A DNA stretch of 64,000 bases from Mycobacterium sp. OTB74 (lineage in GTDB: Bacteria; Actinomycetota; Actinomycetes; Mycobacteriales; Mycobacteriaceae): positions 1-64,000 of the forward strand of contig NZ_JARXVD010000019.1 of NCBI RefSeq assembly GCF_029892685.1, in the 5' to 3' direction. The notes below the pieces were generated by a model that had not been told where the DNA came from, did not search any database, and worked only from the letters and a program-made list of their open reading frames with translations. Below are positions 1 to 7,741 of the stretch, piece after piece. The position numbers were made by a program, and so were the translations under genes. Every line of letters starts with the position of its first letter. Position 1 is the first letter of the stretch.

Positions 1-89
1 TCGAGTACTACAACAATCAACGCCGCCACTCAGCCATCGGAGACCAACCTCCGATCAGCCGACTGTCACCAACCTGACCGCCGAGTACA
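1..89 (+). mobile_element. Right end of an IS481-family-like insertion sequence (cut by window edge)
   Basis: The stretch encodes the last residues of a DDE transposase and then ends in a candidate terminal inverted repeat. Read on the minus strand this repeat begins TGTACTCGGCGG at position 89, and IS481-type ends begin with TGT. The next bases, 90-95, are GCTAGC, which fits the NCTAGN target preference described for Bordetella IS481. The element boundary is therefore placed at 89/90. The left end lies outside the window, so the duplicated target cannot be confirmed. The family assignment is from the transposase tail and the target hexamer only. Confidence 0.6.
3..77 (+). CDS. IS481-type transposase, C-terminal fragment (partial)
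   Basis: Reading frame 3 gives the tail EYYNNQRRHSAIGDQPPISR followed by LSPT and a TGA at 75-77. The pattern of aromatic residues, N-x-x-R-x-H-S-A-I-G, then P-P-x-x-R-L is the typical C-terminus of IS481/IS3-group integrase-core transposases, just after the catalytic glutamate. The catalytic DDE residues lie upstream of the window. The fragment gives no sign of frameshift, so the complete gene may be intact upstream. Confidence 0.6.
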   Translation, partial: EYYNNQRRHSAIGDQPPISRLSPT

Positions 90-90
90 G

Positions 91-831
91 CTAGCCCTTG
101 CTGACGCGGGCCATCACCTTGTCGGCGGCGGCCCAGTGGTCTTCGTGTACCCACAGCGTGGCGAATGCCGAGATGGCCTCCTCGGGTGTGACGCCCGCGA
201 TGACCCGCTTGATCTCGTCAGCGGCGTCGCTGGCGAGTTTGGTTGCCAGCGAACGCCATTCGGCTTCGAACGAGGCGCGTGGCACCACCATGTCGACCAA
301 ACCCACCTGTAGCGCCTCGGCGGCCCCCAGGATGGTCCCGCTGCCGGCCAGCATCAGGGCCCGGCCCCGGCCGACCAGTGCGGCCAGGCGCTCGGCACCG
401 CCCCAGGCCGGCATGATCGCCAGCGTCACCTGGTTGAAGCCGATCCGGATGTCGTCGCAGGCCACCCGGATGTCCGCGGCCACCGCGAACTCAGCGCCAC
501 CGCCCAGGGCGTGGCCGTTCAGGGCGGCGACCACCGGTCCGGGGAAACCGGCGATGCGGTCGCAGATGCCGCGCATCCGGCGAGCCATGTCGGCGGCCTC
601 GTCTGCGGTGCGCAGCGCGGCCAGTTCTTTGAGATCCCCGCCGGAAACAAAGGCCTTGTCACCGGCGCCGGTGACCACCAGGGCCTTGGCTCCCGATGCG
701 AACACCGTGTCCAACGCGGTATTCAACTGATCCATGGTGCCCAGCGATATCGCGTTGCGAGCCTGCGGGCGGTCAATGGTGATGACGGCGAGCGCACCGT
801 CGGCTTCGTGGGTCACCCGGACGTCGGACAA
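91..831 (-). CDS. Enoyl-CoA hydratase/isomerase (crotonase) family protein
   Basis: The product is about 246 aa with the crotonase fold. The first oxyanion-hole segment is FVSGGDLKEL (about residues 61-70) and the second is GHALGGGAEF (about 107-116). Glu114 matches the first catalytic glutamate of enoyl-CoA hydratase. The position of the second glutamate is occupied by Gln (about residue 134), so simple hydratase activity is uncertain and isomerase, lyase or thioesterase chemistry is possible. I prefer the TTG start at 831, because GGAG lies about 8 nt upstream and the protein then begins MSDVRV. An in-frame ATG at 882 has no ribosome binding site. The gene is divergent from the acyl-CoA synthetase at 937. 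Its TAG stop (91-93) lies inside the GCTAGC hexamer next to the IS end, so the insertion either just spared the gene or trimmed its C-terminus. Confidence 0.85.
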   Translation of the reverse strand: MSDVRVTHEADGALAVITIDRPQARNAISLGTMDQLNTALDTVFASGAKALVVTGAGDKAFVSGGDLKELAALRTADEAADMARRMRGICDRIAGFPGPVVAALNGHALGGGAEFAVAADIRVACDDIRIGFNQVTLAIMPAWGGAERLAALVGRGRALMLAGSGTILGAAEALQVGLVDMVVPRASFEAEWRSLATKLASDAADEIKRVIAGVTPEEAISAFATLWVHEDHWAAADKVMARVSKG

Positions 832-858
832 GGGTGGTTCTCCATCTTCGGTATTGGC

Positions 859-877
859 ATTCTCGCAGCCGGAGAAT
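859..877. promoter_or_regulatory. Inverted repeat in the crotonase/acyl-CoA synthetase divergent gap
   Basis: ATTCTC (859-864) and GAGAAT (872-877) form a perfect 6-bp inverted repeat with a 7-nt spacer, between the TTG start of the crotonase gene and the acyl-CoA synthetase. The half-sites are those of the operator at 2647 but in everted orientation. It may be a regulator site or chance; if the crotonase starts at 882 instead, it is coding. Confidence 0.25.
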
Positions 878-936
878 AGCATCATCGGTCGATAAGTCCG
901 GCGGTCGTCGGCAAGCTCGGAGGTGGTCGGCAGTCC

Positions 937-2559
937 ATGCAAAATCCTGGTCCAACCCCACATCTGATGGCACCGGGCGTCGTTGCACCGGTACGCCATG
1001 TTCCCGCTGAACTCACCGAACGGTACGTCGCCGAGGGCTGGTGGGTCCCCGAGACACTGGGTCAGTTGCTTGCGCGCGGTCTGGAGGCAGCGCCGGATAC
1101 CGGATTCTGGGTGCATTCGGAGGTGCGCCCCTACGCGGGCACCTTCGCCGACGTCGAGCTGGTGGCTCGCCGACTGGCCGCCGGACTGCGGGCCCGCGGC
1201 GTCGGCGCCGGCGACGTGGTGGCCATGCAACTGCCCAACTGGATGGAGGCCGCGGCCACGTTCTGGGCGGCCGCGTTGCTGGGCGCCATCGTGGTGCCGA
1301 TCGTGCATTTCTACGGCCGCAAGGAAGTCGGCCACATCCTGAAGGTGGCGGCACCGCGGGTGCTCGTGACCACCGAGCGCTTCGGCCGGATGGAATTCCA
1401 CCGCGACCTATGTGCGGAGGTCCCGATCGTGGTCTTGGTCGGCGCCGCGGGGGAAGGTCCTGAACTGGACTTCACCGACGTGCTGGCCGATGAACCTATG
1501 GCCGGCACGCTGCCCGCCGACCCGGCCGGTCCGGCGCTGATCGCTTTCACTTCCGGTACGACGCGCGACCCCAAGGGCGTCATCCACAGTCACCAGACGC
1601 TGACGTTCGAAACCCGCCAGCTGCTGGCCAACTATCCGCCGGGCCGTGGTCGGCAGCTGACTGCCACACCGATCGGCCACTTCATCGGGATGATCGGCGC
1701 CTTCCTGATCCCGGTGCTCGAAGGGGCGCCCATCGATCTGGCCGACGTCTTCGACCCCGCCAAGGTGCTGGCGCTGATGGCCTCCGACGGTGTCTCGATC
1801 GGTGGCGGCCCGCCGTATTTCGTCACCAGCCTGCTGGACCATCCGGACTGCACCGACAGCCATCGCAAGCTGATCACCACTGCCGGCCTGGGTGGTTCGA
1901 CGGTGCCCGTTGCTGTGACCCGCCGACTGAACGACATGGGCGTGTTCGTCTTCCGCTCGTACGGCAGCACCGAACACCCGTCGATCACCGGATCGGGACC
2001 CACCGCGCCCGAATCCAAACGGCTCTACACCGACGGCAATGCGCGTACGGGTGTGGAGATCAAACTGACCGAGGACGGCGAGATCCTGTCCCGAGGACCC
2101 GACTTGTGTCTCGGCTACACCGATCCGGCGTTGACGGCCAAGGCTTTTGACGACGAGGGCTGGTACCACACCGGCGATATCGGGGTGCTGGACGCCGACG
2201 GCTACCTGACCATTACCGACCGCACCACCGACCTGATCATCCGGGGCGGCGAGAACGTCAGCGCGCTGGAGGTCGAGGAAGTTCTACTGGCCATGCCCGA
2301 GGTGGCCGAGGCGGTGGTGGTGGCTGCACCCGACGACCGGCTCGGCGAGCGGGTGGCGGCGGTGCTTCGGGTGAGGGCGGGGGAGACGATGCCGACGTTG
2401 CAGCGGGTGCGCGAGCATTTCGAGCAGGTCGGGGCGGCGCGGCAGAAGTGGCCGGAGGAACTTCGCGAGGTTCCGGAGGGCCAGGACTACCCGCGCACCG
2501 CCAGCGGCAAAGTGCAGAAATTCAAAGTACGACAGGAATTCGCCGCAAATCCGGCCTGA
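937..2559 (+). CDS. Acyl-CoA synthetase (FadD-type, AMP-binding)
   Basis: This 540-aa ANL-superfamily enzyme would activate a carboxylic acid with ATP through an acyl-adenylate to the CoA thioester. The phosphate-binding loop reads TSGTTRDPKG (about residues 205-214). The adenine/acyl motif is YGSTEHPS, the hinge region is GWYHTGDIGVLD, and the catalytic lysine sits in TASGKVQK near the C-terminus. The N-terminus (AELTERYVAEGWW) resembles cyclohexanecarboxylate- and benzoate-like CoA ligases, so a cyclic or steroid-derived acid is possible but not shown. GGAGG lies 13 nt before the ATG at 937, which is rather far; an in-frame ATG at 967 is the alternative. The gene is divergent from the crotonase and about 125 nt upstream of the amidohydrolase operon. 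Confidence 0.85.
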   Translation: MQNPGPTPHLMAPGVVAPVRHVPAELTERYVAEGWWVPETLGQLLARGLEAAPDTGFWVHSEVRPYAGTFADVELVARRLAAGLRARGVGAGDVVAMQLPNWMEAAATFWAAALLGAIVVPIVHFYGRKEVGHILKVAAPRVLVTTERFGRMEFHRDLCAEVPIVVLVGAAGEGPELDFTDVLADEPMAGTLPADPAGPALIAFTSGTTRDPKGVIHSHQTLTFETRQLLANYPPGRGRQLTATPIGHFIGMIGAFLIPVLEGAPIDLADVFDPAKVLALMASDGVSIGGGPPYFVTSLLDHPDCTDSHRKLITTAGLGGSTVPVAVTRRLNDMGVFVFRSYGSTEHPSITGSGPTAPESKRLYTDGNARTGVEIKLTEDGEILSRGPDLCLGYTDPALTAKAFDDEGWYHTGDIGVLDADGYLTITDRTTDLIIRGGENVSALEVEEVLLAMPEVAEAVVVAAPDDRLGERVAAVLRVRAGETMPTLQRVREHFEQVGAARQKWPEELREVPEGQDYPRTASGKVQKFKVRQEFAANPA

Positions 2560-2646
2560 ACCTGCGGTAATGCTCGTACCAACTGGGTGAAAACACGGTC
2601 GAAATAGCCGTAAAACGGGACCCGGCGTGTTGCCACTACACCCGAA

Positions 2647-2663
2647 TGAGAATATGATTCTCA
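2647..2663. promoter_or_regulatory. 17-bp palindromic operator candidate upstream of amidohydrolase operon
   Basis: TGAGAAT-ATG-ATTCTCA is a perfect palindrome with 7-bp arms, 21 bp before the ATG at 2685. The same arrangement with one mismatch recurs at 5445-5461 upstream of the Mce-associated pair. The length and symmetry suit a TetR- or GntR-type dimer. No regulator gene is adjacent, so the binding protein is unknown. Confidence 0.6.
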
Positions 2664-2684
2664 CGAACCGAAAAGGAGCATCTC

Positions 2685-3875
2685 ATGGGTCAACTGTCAC
2701 ACCGGGTCGACATTCCATTCCCGCTGTTCGACGCGGACAACCACCTGTACGAGCCGCCGGAGGCGCTGCTGACCTACCTGCCCAAGGAGTACAAGGACGT
2801 CGTCCAGTACGTCGAGGTCAACGGCCGCACCAAGATCGCCATCCGCGGTCAGATCAGCAACTACATCCCGAACCCCACCTTCTCGGTTGTCGCCAAGCCT
2901 GGCGCCTGGGAGGAGTACTTCAAGTTCGGTAACCCCGACGGCAAGAGCAAGCGTGAGCTGTTCGGTGAGCCCATGAAGTCCATCCCCGCCTTCTTCGAGC
3001 CCGGCCCGCGCCTGGAGCTGATGAACGAGCTGGGCATCGACCGCACCCTGATGTTCCCGACCCTGGCCAGCCTCATCGAGGAGCGGCTGCGCGACGATCC
3101 GGTCACCATCCACGTCCTGATCCACTCGCTGAACCAGTGGCTGGACGACGTCTGGGGCTTCAACTACCAGAACCGCATCTTCACCACCCCGGTCATCACC
3201 CTGCCGATCGTCGACAAGGCCATCGAAGAACTGGAGTGGGCCGTCAAGCGTGGCGCCCGCGCCATCCTGGTCCGTCCGGCACCGGTGCCCGGCTTCCGCG
3301 GCCCGCGCTCGTTCGCGCTGCCCGAGTTCGACCCCTTCTGGGAGCGCTGCGTACATCACGACGTCTTTGTCGGCATGCACTCCTCGGACAGCGGCTACTC
3401 CCGTTACACGTCGGAGTGGGACGGCTCGGTGGAAGAGATGCTGCCGTTCCAGACCAACGCCATGGGCATCCTCAACGAGTGGCGCCCCATCCAGGACGCA
3501 GTGGCCTCGTGGGTCATCCACGGTGCGCTGTTCCGGCACCCGAAGCTGAAGGTCGGTGTCGTCGAGGCCGGTTCCAAGTGGATGTTCCCGCTGCTGGACT
3601 CCATGTCCGAGGTCTACAAGAAGGCGCCCGAGGCGTTCTTGGGCAACCCGATGGAGGAGATCAAGAACCGCATCTACGTCAGCCCGTTCTACGAGGAGGG
3701 CATCGACGACCTGATCAATCTGATCGGCGTCGACCAGGTGCTGTACGGCTCTGACTGGCCGCACCCGGAGGGCTTGGCCGAGCCGACCCACTACATCACC
3801 GCGCTTGAGCACCTCGCCATCGAGGACCAGGCCAAGATCATGGGTGGCAACCTGGGCCGCCTGGTCACCGTCTAA
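2685..3875 (+). CDS. Amidohydrolase-2 family metal-dependent hydrolase/decarboxylase
   Basis: The 396-aa protein has the amidohydrolase-2 (TIM-barrel) layout. The N-terminal strand is FDADNHLYEPPEALL (about residues 14-28), where other members carry the metal-binding D-x-H. A mid-protein HHDVFVGMH segment follows, and the C-terminal metal or catalytic aspartate is in YGSDWPHPEG (about 353-362). Members of this group hydrolyse or decarboxylate aromatic and ring-cleavage acids; the substrate here is unknown. The start is well supported by GGAG six bases before the ATG. The stop is only 2 nt before the GTG of the FadD3-like gene, so the two are co-transcribed and probably act on the same catabolic intermediate. 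A 17-bp palindrome lies just upstream. Confidence 0.85.
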   Translation: MGQLSHRVDIPFPLFDADNHLYEPPEALLTYLPKEYKDVVQYVEVNGRTKIAIRGQISNYIPNPTFSVVAKPGAWEEYFKFGNPDGKSKRELFGEPMKSIPAFFEPGPRLELMNELGIDRTLMFPTLASLIEERLRDDPVTIHVLIHSLNQWLDDVWGFNYQNRIFTTPVITLPIVDKAIEELEWAVKRGARAILVRPAPVPGFRGPRSFALPEFDPFWERCVHHDVFVGMHSSDSGYSRYTSEWDGSVEEMLPFQTNAMGILNEWRPIQDAVASWVIHGALFRHPKLKVGVVEAGSKWMFPLLDSMSEVYKKAPEAFLGNPMEEIKNRIYVSPFYEEGIDDLINLIGVDQVLYGSDWPHPEGLAEPTHYITALEHLAIEDQAKIMGGNLGRLVTV

Positions 3876-3877
3876 GG

Positions 3878-5329
3878 GTGTCGTTGCAACAAACCTGGCA
3901 GACCATCCCTGAGATGGTCTTGAGCGCGGCGGATCGGTTCGGTGACGCTGAAGCTGTAGTCGACGGTCCGCTGCGCTTGTCTTTCAATCAACTCGCCGAA
4001 CGCGTCCGCCTCGCAGCGGGCGCGTTCGCCGGGTTGGGCATCGAGAAGGGCGACCGGGTCGCGCTATGGGCGCCCAACTCGGCTGAATGGATCATTGCCG
4101 CGTTCGGCATCATGACCGCAGGCGGCGTGCTGGTGCCGGTGAACACCCGATTCAAGGCCGACGAGGCCGCTGATGTGGTGTCTCGCAGCGGCGCGAAAGC
4201 ACTCCTGGTGCAAAAGGGCTTCCTGGGTACCGATTACGAGCTTCCGGGCGTGCCCACCATCGACCTGAAGTCGGGCTTCCTGACCAGTGCGGCACCCTTC
4301 GACCAGGAGCCCGCGGAGTGGTTGAGCACCGACGACATCTCGGATGTCATCTACACCTCGGGTACCACCGGCCGCCCCAAGGGCGCCATGATGAACCACG
4401 GCCAGACCCTGCGGATGTATGAGGAATGGGCGACGCTGGCGGACCTGCGCCAGGGTGACCGGTACCTGATGATCAATCCGTACTTCCACACCTTCGGGCT
4501 GAAGGCGGGTTTGGTGGCTTCGCTGCTACGCGGTGCCACGATGCTGCCGGTCGCGGTTTTCGACATCGATCAGGTCGTGAATCTCATTGAGGCCGAACGT
4601 ATTACGATGCTTCCCGGCCCGCCGACGCTGTATCACTCGCTGCTGACGGTGGCTGACAAGTCCCGACTGGCCTCCTTGCGGGCGGGCGTCACCGGTGCCG
4701 CCGATATTCCGGTGGAACTGGTCCGCCGGATCCACGATGAGCTGCCGTTCCAGACTTTGATGACCGGATACGGGCTGACCGAGGCCGGCAATGTCACGTT
4801 GTCGCTGCGCGGCGACTCCTTCGAGGACGTGGCCACCACGGCCGGCGTGCCGTGCGAGGGCGTCGAGGTCCGTGTTGCCGACGACGGAGAGGTGCTGGCC
4901 CGCGGCTACAGCATTATGCAGGGCTACCTGGACGACCCGGACGCCACTGCCGCTGCCATCGACGCCGACGGTTGGTTGCACACGGGCGATCTGGGTGAGT
5001 TCACTGCGTCGGGGCGGCTCAAGATCGTGGGGCGCAAGAAGGACATGTTCATCGTCGGCGGGTTCAACGCGTACCCGGCCGAGATCGAGGGATTCCTCCT
5101 GGAGCATCCGGCGGTCGCGCAGGCCGCGGTCATCGGGGTGCCTGACGAGCGGATGGGCCAGGTCGGCAAGGCGTTCGTAGTCTGCAAGAACGGCGGCATC
5201 GGTGCTGATGAGCTCATCGACTGGAGCCGCGAGCGAATGGCTGGCTATAAGGTGCCGAGGTTTGTAGAGTTCCGGAGCGAGTTGCCGCTTAATGCGACCG
5301 GCAAGGTGATGAAGGACCTGCTGCGTTAG
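3878..5329 (+). CDS. FadD3-like acyl-CoA synthetase
   Basis: This 483-aa ANL enzyme has TSGTTGRPKG (about residues 160-169), GYGLTEAGN (about 297-305), GWLHTGDLG and the C-terminal LPLNATGKVMK with the catalytic lysine. It resembles M. tuberculosis FadD3, the ligase for the steroid-derived acid HIP, in overall length and in segments such as DRYLMINPYFHTFGLKAG and MFIVGGFNAYPAEIE. The true HIP ligase normally sits in the KstR2 regulon, which is not seen here, so this is called FadD3-like only. It starts with GTG 2 nt after the amidohydrolase stop and is therefore the second gene of that operon. Probable role: thioesterification of the amidohydrolase substrate or product before beta-oxidation. 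Confidence 0.85.
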   Translation: MSLQQTWQTIPEMVLSAADRFGDAEAVVDGPLRLSFNQLAERVRLAAGAFAGLGIEKGDRVALWAPNSAEWIIAAFGIMTAGGVLVPVNTRFKADEAADVVSRSGAKALLVQKGFLGTDYELPGVPTIDLKSGFLTSAAPFDQEPAEWLSTDDISDVIYTSGTTGRPKGAMMNHGQTLRMYEEWATLADLRQGDRYLMINPYFHTFGLKAGLVASLLRGATMLPVAVFDIDQVVNLIEAERITMLPGPPTLYHSLLTVADKSRLASLRAGVTGAADIPVELVRRIHDELPFQTLMTGYGLTEAGNVTLSLRGDSFEDVATTAGVPCEGVEVRVADDGEVLARGYSIMQGYLDDPDATAAAIDADGWLHTGDLGEFTASGRLKIVGRKKDMFIVGGFNAYPAEIEGFLLEHPAVAQAAVIGVPDERMGQVGKAFVVCKNGGIGADELIDWSRERMAGYKVPRFVEFRSELPLNATGKVMKDLLR

Positions 5330-5442
5330 CCGCTGGGAGACCACTGGCTGAGCGTTCGAACAGCATGTAAACATCATTTCCGCTGGACAGCTGACCTTTT
5401 GTGGTCCAGTAACATGGAGTATGTTCGGCCGCATATCGCAAA

Positions 5443-5463
5443 AGTGATAATGTCATTCTCACT
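5443..5463. promoter_or_regulatory. 21-bp near-palindrome upstream of Mce-associated pair
   Basis: The sequence AGTGATAATG-T-CATTCTCACT is symmetric at nine of ten base-pair steps about its central base. Its inner part, 5445-5461, matches the TGAGAATnnnATTCTCA palindrome at 2647 apart from one base (T in place of G at 5448). It lies about 30 bp before the ATG at 5495. The repeated element suggests that one regulator controls both operons. Confidence 0.6.
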
Positions 5464-5494
5464 AAGCGCCTTGCTGAACGGATAGGAGGTTTCG

Positions 5495-6367
5495 ATGCCG
5501 TCCCGCGATAAGGCGACGCCCACATTGGATGTAGAAGACGTGGATTTGCAGAACGAGCGAACGCTGGCACCGGATTCGGCCGATGCGCTGGTCTTCGCCG
5601 CCGATGAGGCAGAGGCGGAGGCCGCCGAAGCCGAGGCGATGGCTGCCGCCGCGCGTGCCCGGGCCAAGGCCATCCGGCTACGACGGGCCGCCGCTGAAGC
5701 GGTTGCTGAGCCGACGGTCGAACCCGCCCCGACGGAGTCCGAAGCGACTGCCGCTGAGTCCGAGTCCCAATCGACGACTGAACCCGACGACAGTACCGAA
5801 GCAGTCGATGAGACCGCGGCTGTAGACGAAGTCGAGGCTCCCGAGAACTGGGCTACCGACCGGCCGGGACAGTCTCGGTTGCGTGGCATTCTGCCCGTCA
5901 TCGGCGCCACGCTTGTCGTCGTGCTGTCCCTGGGGCTGATCAGTGCCGGCGGTTGGATGATGTGGCAGCATCAGAAGACTGCCGCCGACAAGCAGCACCG
6001 GGCCGAGTTCGCGGCGGCCGCCGCGCAGGGCGTCGTGAACCTGATGTCGCTGGACTTCAACCACGCCAAGCGAGACGTGCAGCGGATCATCGACGACACC
6101 ACTGGAGACTTCAAGAAGGACTTCGAGTCGCAGGCCGGCGATTTCATCAAGGTCGCCGAATCGTCGAAGTCCATCACCGAGGCCACTGTGAATGCCACGG
6201 CAGTTCAGTCGATGACGCAGGACACCGCGAATGTGCTGGTGGCGGTGACGACGAAGGTGTCCAATGCGGCCAGTAAGGATCAGCAGCCGCGGTCCTGGCG
6301 CCTGAGCGTCGACGTGGCGCGTGACGGCGGCCAGATCAAGCTAGCGAAAGTCGAGTTCGTGCCGTGA
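5495..6367 (+). CDS. Mce-associated membrane protein (Mas family), first of pair
   Basis: The 290-aa product has a long acidic, Ala/Glu-rich cytoplasmic N-terminus (residues 1-130, coiled-coil-like heptads around 33-75). One transmembrane helix follows at about 133-155 (LPVIGATLVVVLSLGLISAG), then an extracytoplasmic NTF2-like domain of about 130 residues. This is the Mas layout, in which such proteins stabilise Mce lipid transporters in the cell envelope (known for OmamA and the mce4 Mas proteins). AGGAGG precedes the ATG by six bases. The stop overlaps the GTG of the next gene (GTGA), so the two are translationally coupled. No mce genes occur in the window, so this is an orphan pair. Confidence 0.8.
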   Translation: MPSRDKATPTLDVEDVDLQNERTLAPDSADALVFAADEAEAEAAEAEAMAAAARARAKAIRLRRAAAEAVAEPTVEPAPTESEATAAESESQSTTEPDDSTEAVDETAAVDEVEAPENWATDRPGQSRLRGILPVIGATLVVVLSLGLISAGGWMMWQHQKTAADKQHRAEFAAAAAQGVVNLMSLDFNHAKRDVQRIIDDTTGDFKKDFESQAGDFIKVAESSKSITEATVNATAVQSMTQDTANVLVAVTTKVSNAASKDQQPRSWRLSVDVARDGGQIKLAKVEFVP

Positions 6368-7044
6368 CCTCCGAGAAAGACGCCGTGGTTGTCGATGAGG
6401 AATCGACCGCGCAAGAACTGACCGATTCATCGGGCGGCGAGGATTCGACCGCGCTCGTTGAGGGCGAGGATTCCGGCACGGCCGCCGACGGTGAAGATTC
6501 AGACACGGCCGCCAGTGACGAGGATTCGGCCATCGCCGGCGATCAGTCGGGTGGCAGGCTGCCACGCTGGTTGGTCCCAGTCTTGATGGCTGTGTTGCTG
6601 GTGGCTTCGGCCGGTTTTGCGGCGTGGGTGTACTTCGCCCAGTACCGACCGGACCAGCAGACTGACGCCGCGGTGTCCAGCACTGTGGTCAAGGCCGCGT
6701 CCGACGGCGCGGTGGCGATGCTCTCGTACGCTCCGCAAACCATGGACAAGGACTTCGCCACCGCGAAGTCTCATCTGACCGGCGATTTCCTGAACTATTA
6801 CACGAAGTTCACCAACGATGTGGTGACCCGGGCAGTGAAGGAAAAGTCGGTCAAGACACAGGCCACCGTCGCAAAGGCAGCGGTGTCGGACCTGCATCCC
6901 GATTCGGCGCTGGTGCTCGCGTTCATCAACCAGACCACCGTCAGCAAGGAAAACCCGGACGGATCCTTCGCGCAGAGCGCGGTGAAAATCACCATGACGA
7001 AGGTCGACGGGAACTGGCTGATCTCGGCGTTCGATCCGGTGTAG
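6364..7044 (+). CDS. Mce-associated membrane protein (Mas family), second of pair
   Basis: The 226-aa protein starts at a GTG overlapping the previous stop by 4 nt. It has an acidic N-terminus with a short imperfect repeat of EDS units (about residues 25-60: GEDST, GEDSG, GEDSD, DEDSA). One membrane helix lies at about 68-90 (WLVPVLMAVLLVASAGFAAW), followed by an outer NTF2-like domain ending ITMTKVDGNWLISAFDPV, a Mas-type ending. Adjacent Mas pairs are usual downstream of mce operons, where both proteins are needed for transporter stability. Here the pair is alone and probably assists an Mce system encoded elsewhere. Confidence 0.8.
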   Translation: MTSEKDAVVVDEESTAQELTDSSGGEDSTALVEGEDSGTAADGEDSDTAASDEDSAIAGDQSGGRLPRWLVPVLMAVLLVASAGFAAWVYFAQYRPDQQTDAAVSSTVVKAASDGAVAMLSYAPQTMDKDFATAKSHLTGDFLNYYTKFTNDVVTRAVKEKSVKTQATVAKAAVSDLHPDSALVLAFINQTTVSKENPDGSFAQSAVKITMTKVDGNWLISAFDPV

Positions 7045-7096
7045 GTCGATGCGCGGCAGGCACTTGTCGCGCTCTGCGTCCCGATAGGGTGACGTG

Positions 7097-7735
7097 GTGA
7101 CATCTTCGGCGATCGTCGCGCTGCCGGCAGACCTCGACGCAGCCGACTTCAGCGCCCCCATCGCCGGTGCAGCGGCTTTGGTGCGCGTCGTGCGAGCCGT
7201 CGGCGACATCGCCCCTGTCGTTGTTGCGGCTGCGGAATTACTGGTTGCCGCGGCCCGGGACTGTCTTGCGGCCAATGGCCTCGGCAACGTCACAGTGCTG
7301 GCCGTCCCCGTGGGTACCCTTCGCGATTGTCTGGCCGCCGCTGTGGAATATGTTGCGCGGGAACCGATTTGCGCCGACGAAATACTGATTCACGATGTCC
7401 GGTATCCGTTGGCTCCGGCCGCGGTGGCGGGCCGGGTGGTGGGCGGACTCCAGCAGTGGGATGTCGTGCTGCCGACGCTGCCGATGACCGACAGCGTGAA
7501 AACCGTTGCCGCACACGGTGTTGTGTTGGGCAATGTGGATCGTTCCGAGCTGGCCGTGGTGCAGTACCCACGCGGCTACACGGTAGCGGCGCTTAGCAAG
7601 ATGCTCGCCGCCCCGACGGTCGAGGTGGTGCCGACGGATCTGCGGGTGGGCACGGTCGACGGCGATCCGAATGCGTTCGTCGTCGATCTGGCGCACGACC
7701 GGGGGCTCATCGAAGCGATTGTGACCGCCGGCTGA
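7097..7735 (+). CDS. Degenerate IspD-like cytidylyltransferase homologue
   Basis: The 212-aa protein aligns with the middle and end of IspD-type nucleotidyltransferases. It has DEILIHDVRYPLAP for the family HDAARPLV segment, LPMTDSVKTV for the P-x-x-D-T-x-K segment, NVDRSELAVVQYPRGY for DRS-x-L-W-x-V-Q-T-P-Q-x-F, and DLRVGTVDGDPNAFVV near the end. The N-terminal CTP-binding signature (A-A-G-x-G-T-R-x-G...K) is missing and replaced by an Ala/Val-rich stretch, so catalysis is doubtful. Of two tandem GTG codons I chose 7097, with AGGG seven bases upstream. Its stop is 6 nt from the stop of the intact IspD homologue on the other strand. It may be a regulatory or scaffold paralogue; no function is established. 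Confidence 0.65.
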   Translation: MTSSAIVALPADLDAADFSAPIAGAAALVRVVRAVGDIAPVVVAAAELLVAAARDCLAANGLGNVTVLAVPVGTLRDCLAAAVEYVAREPICADEILIHDVRYPLAPAAVAGRVVGGLQQWDVVLPTLPMTDSVKTVAAHGVVLGNVDRSELAVVQYPRGYTVAALSKMLAAPTVEVVPTDLRVGTVDGDPNAFVVDLAHDRGLIEAIVTAG

Positions 7736-7741
7736 GCCGGC

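Noticed and set aside
832..1401. Long in-frame upstream extension of the crotonase gene on the minus strand
   Set aside because: It runs antisense through the start of the acyl-CoA synthetase and has no crotonase similarity; a GC-rich open-frame artefact.
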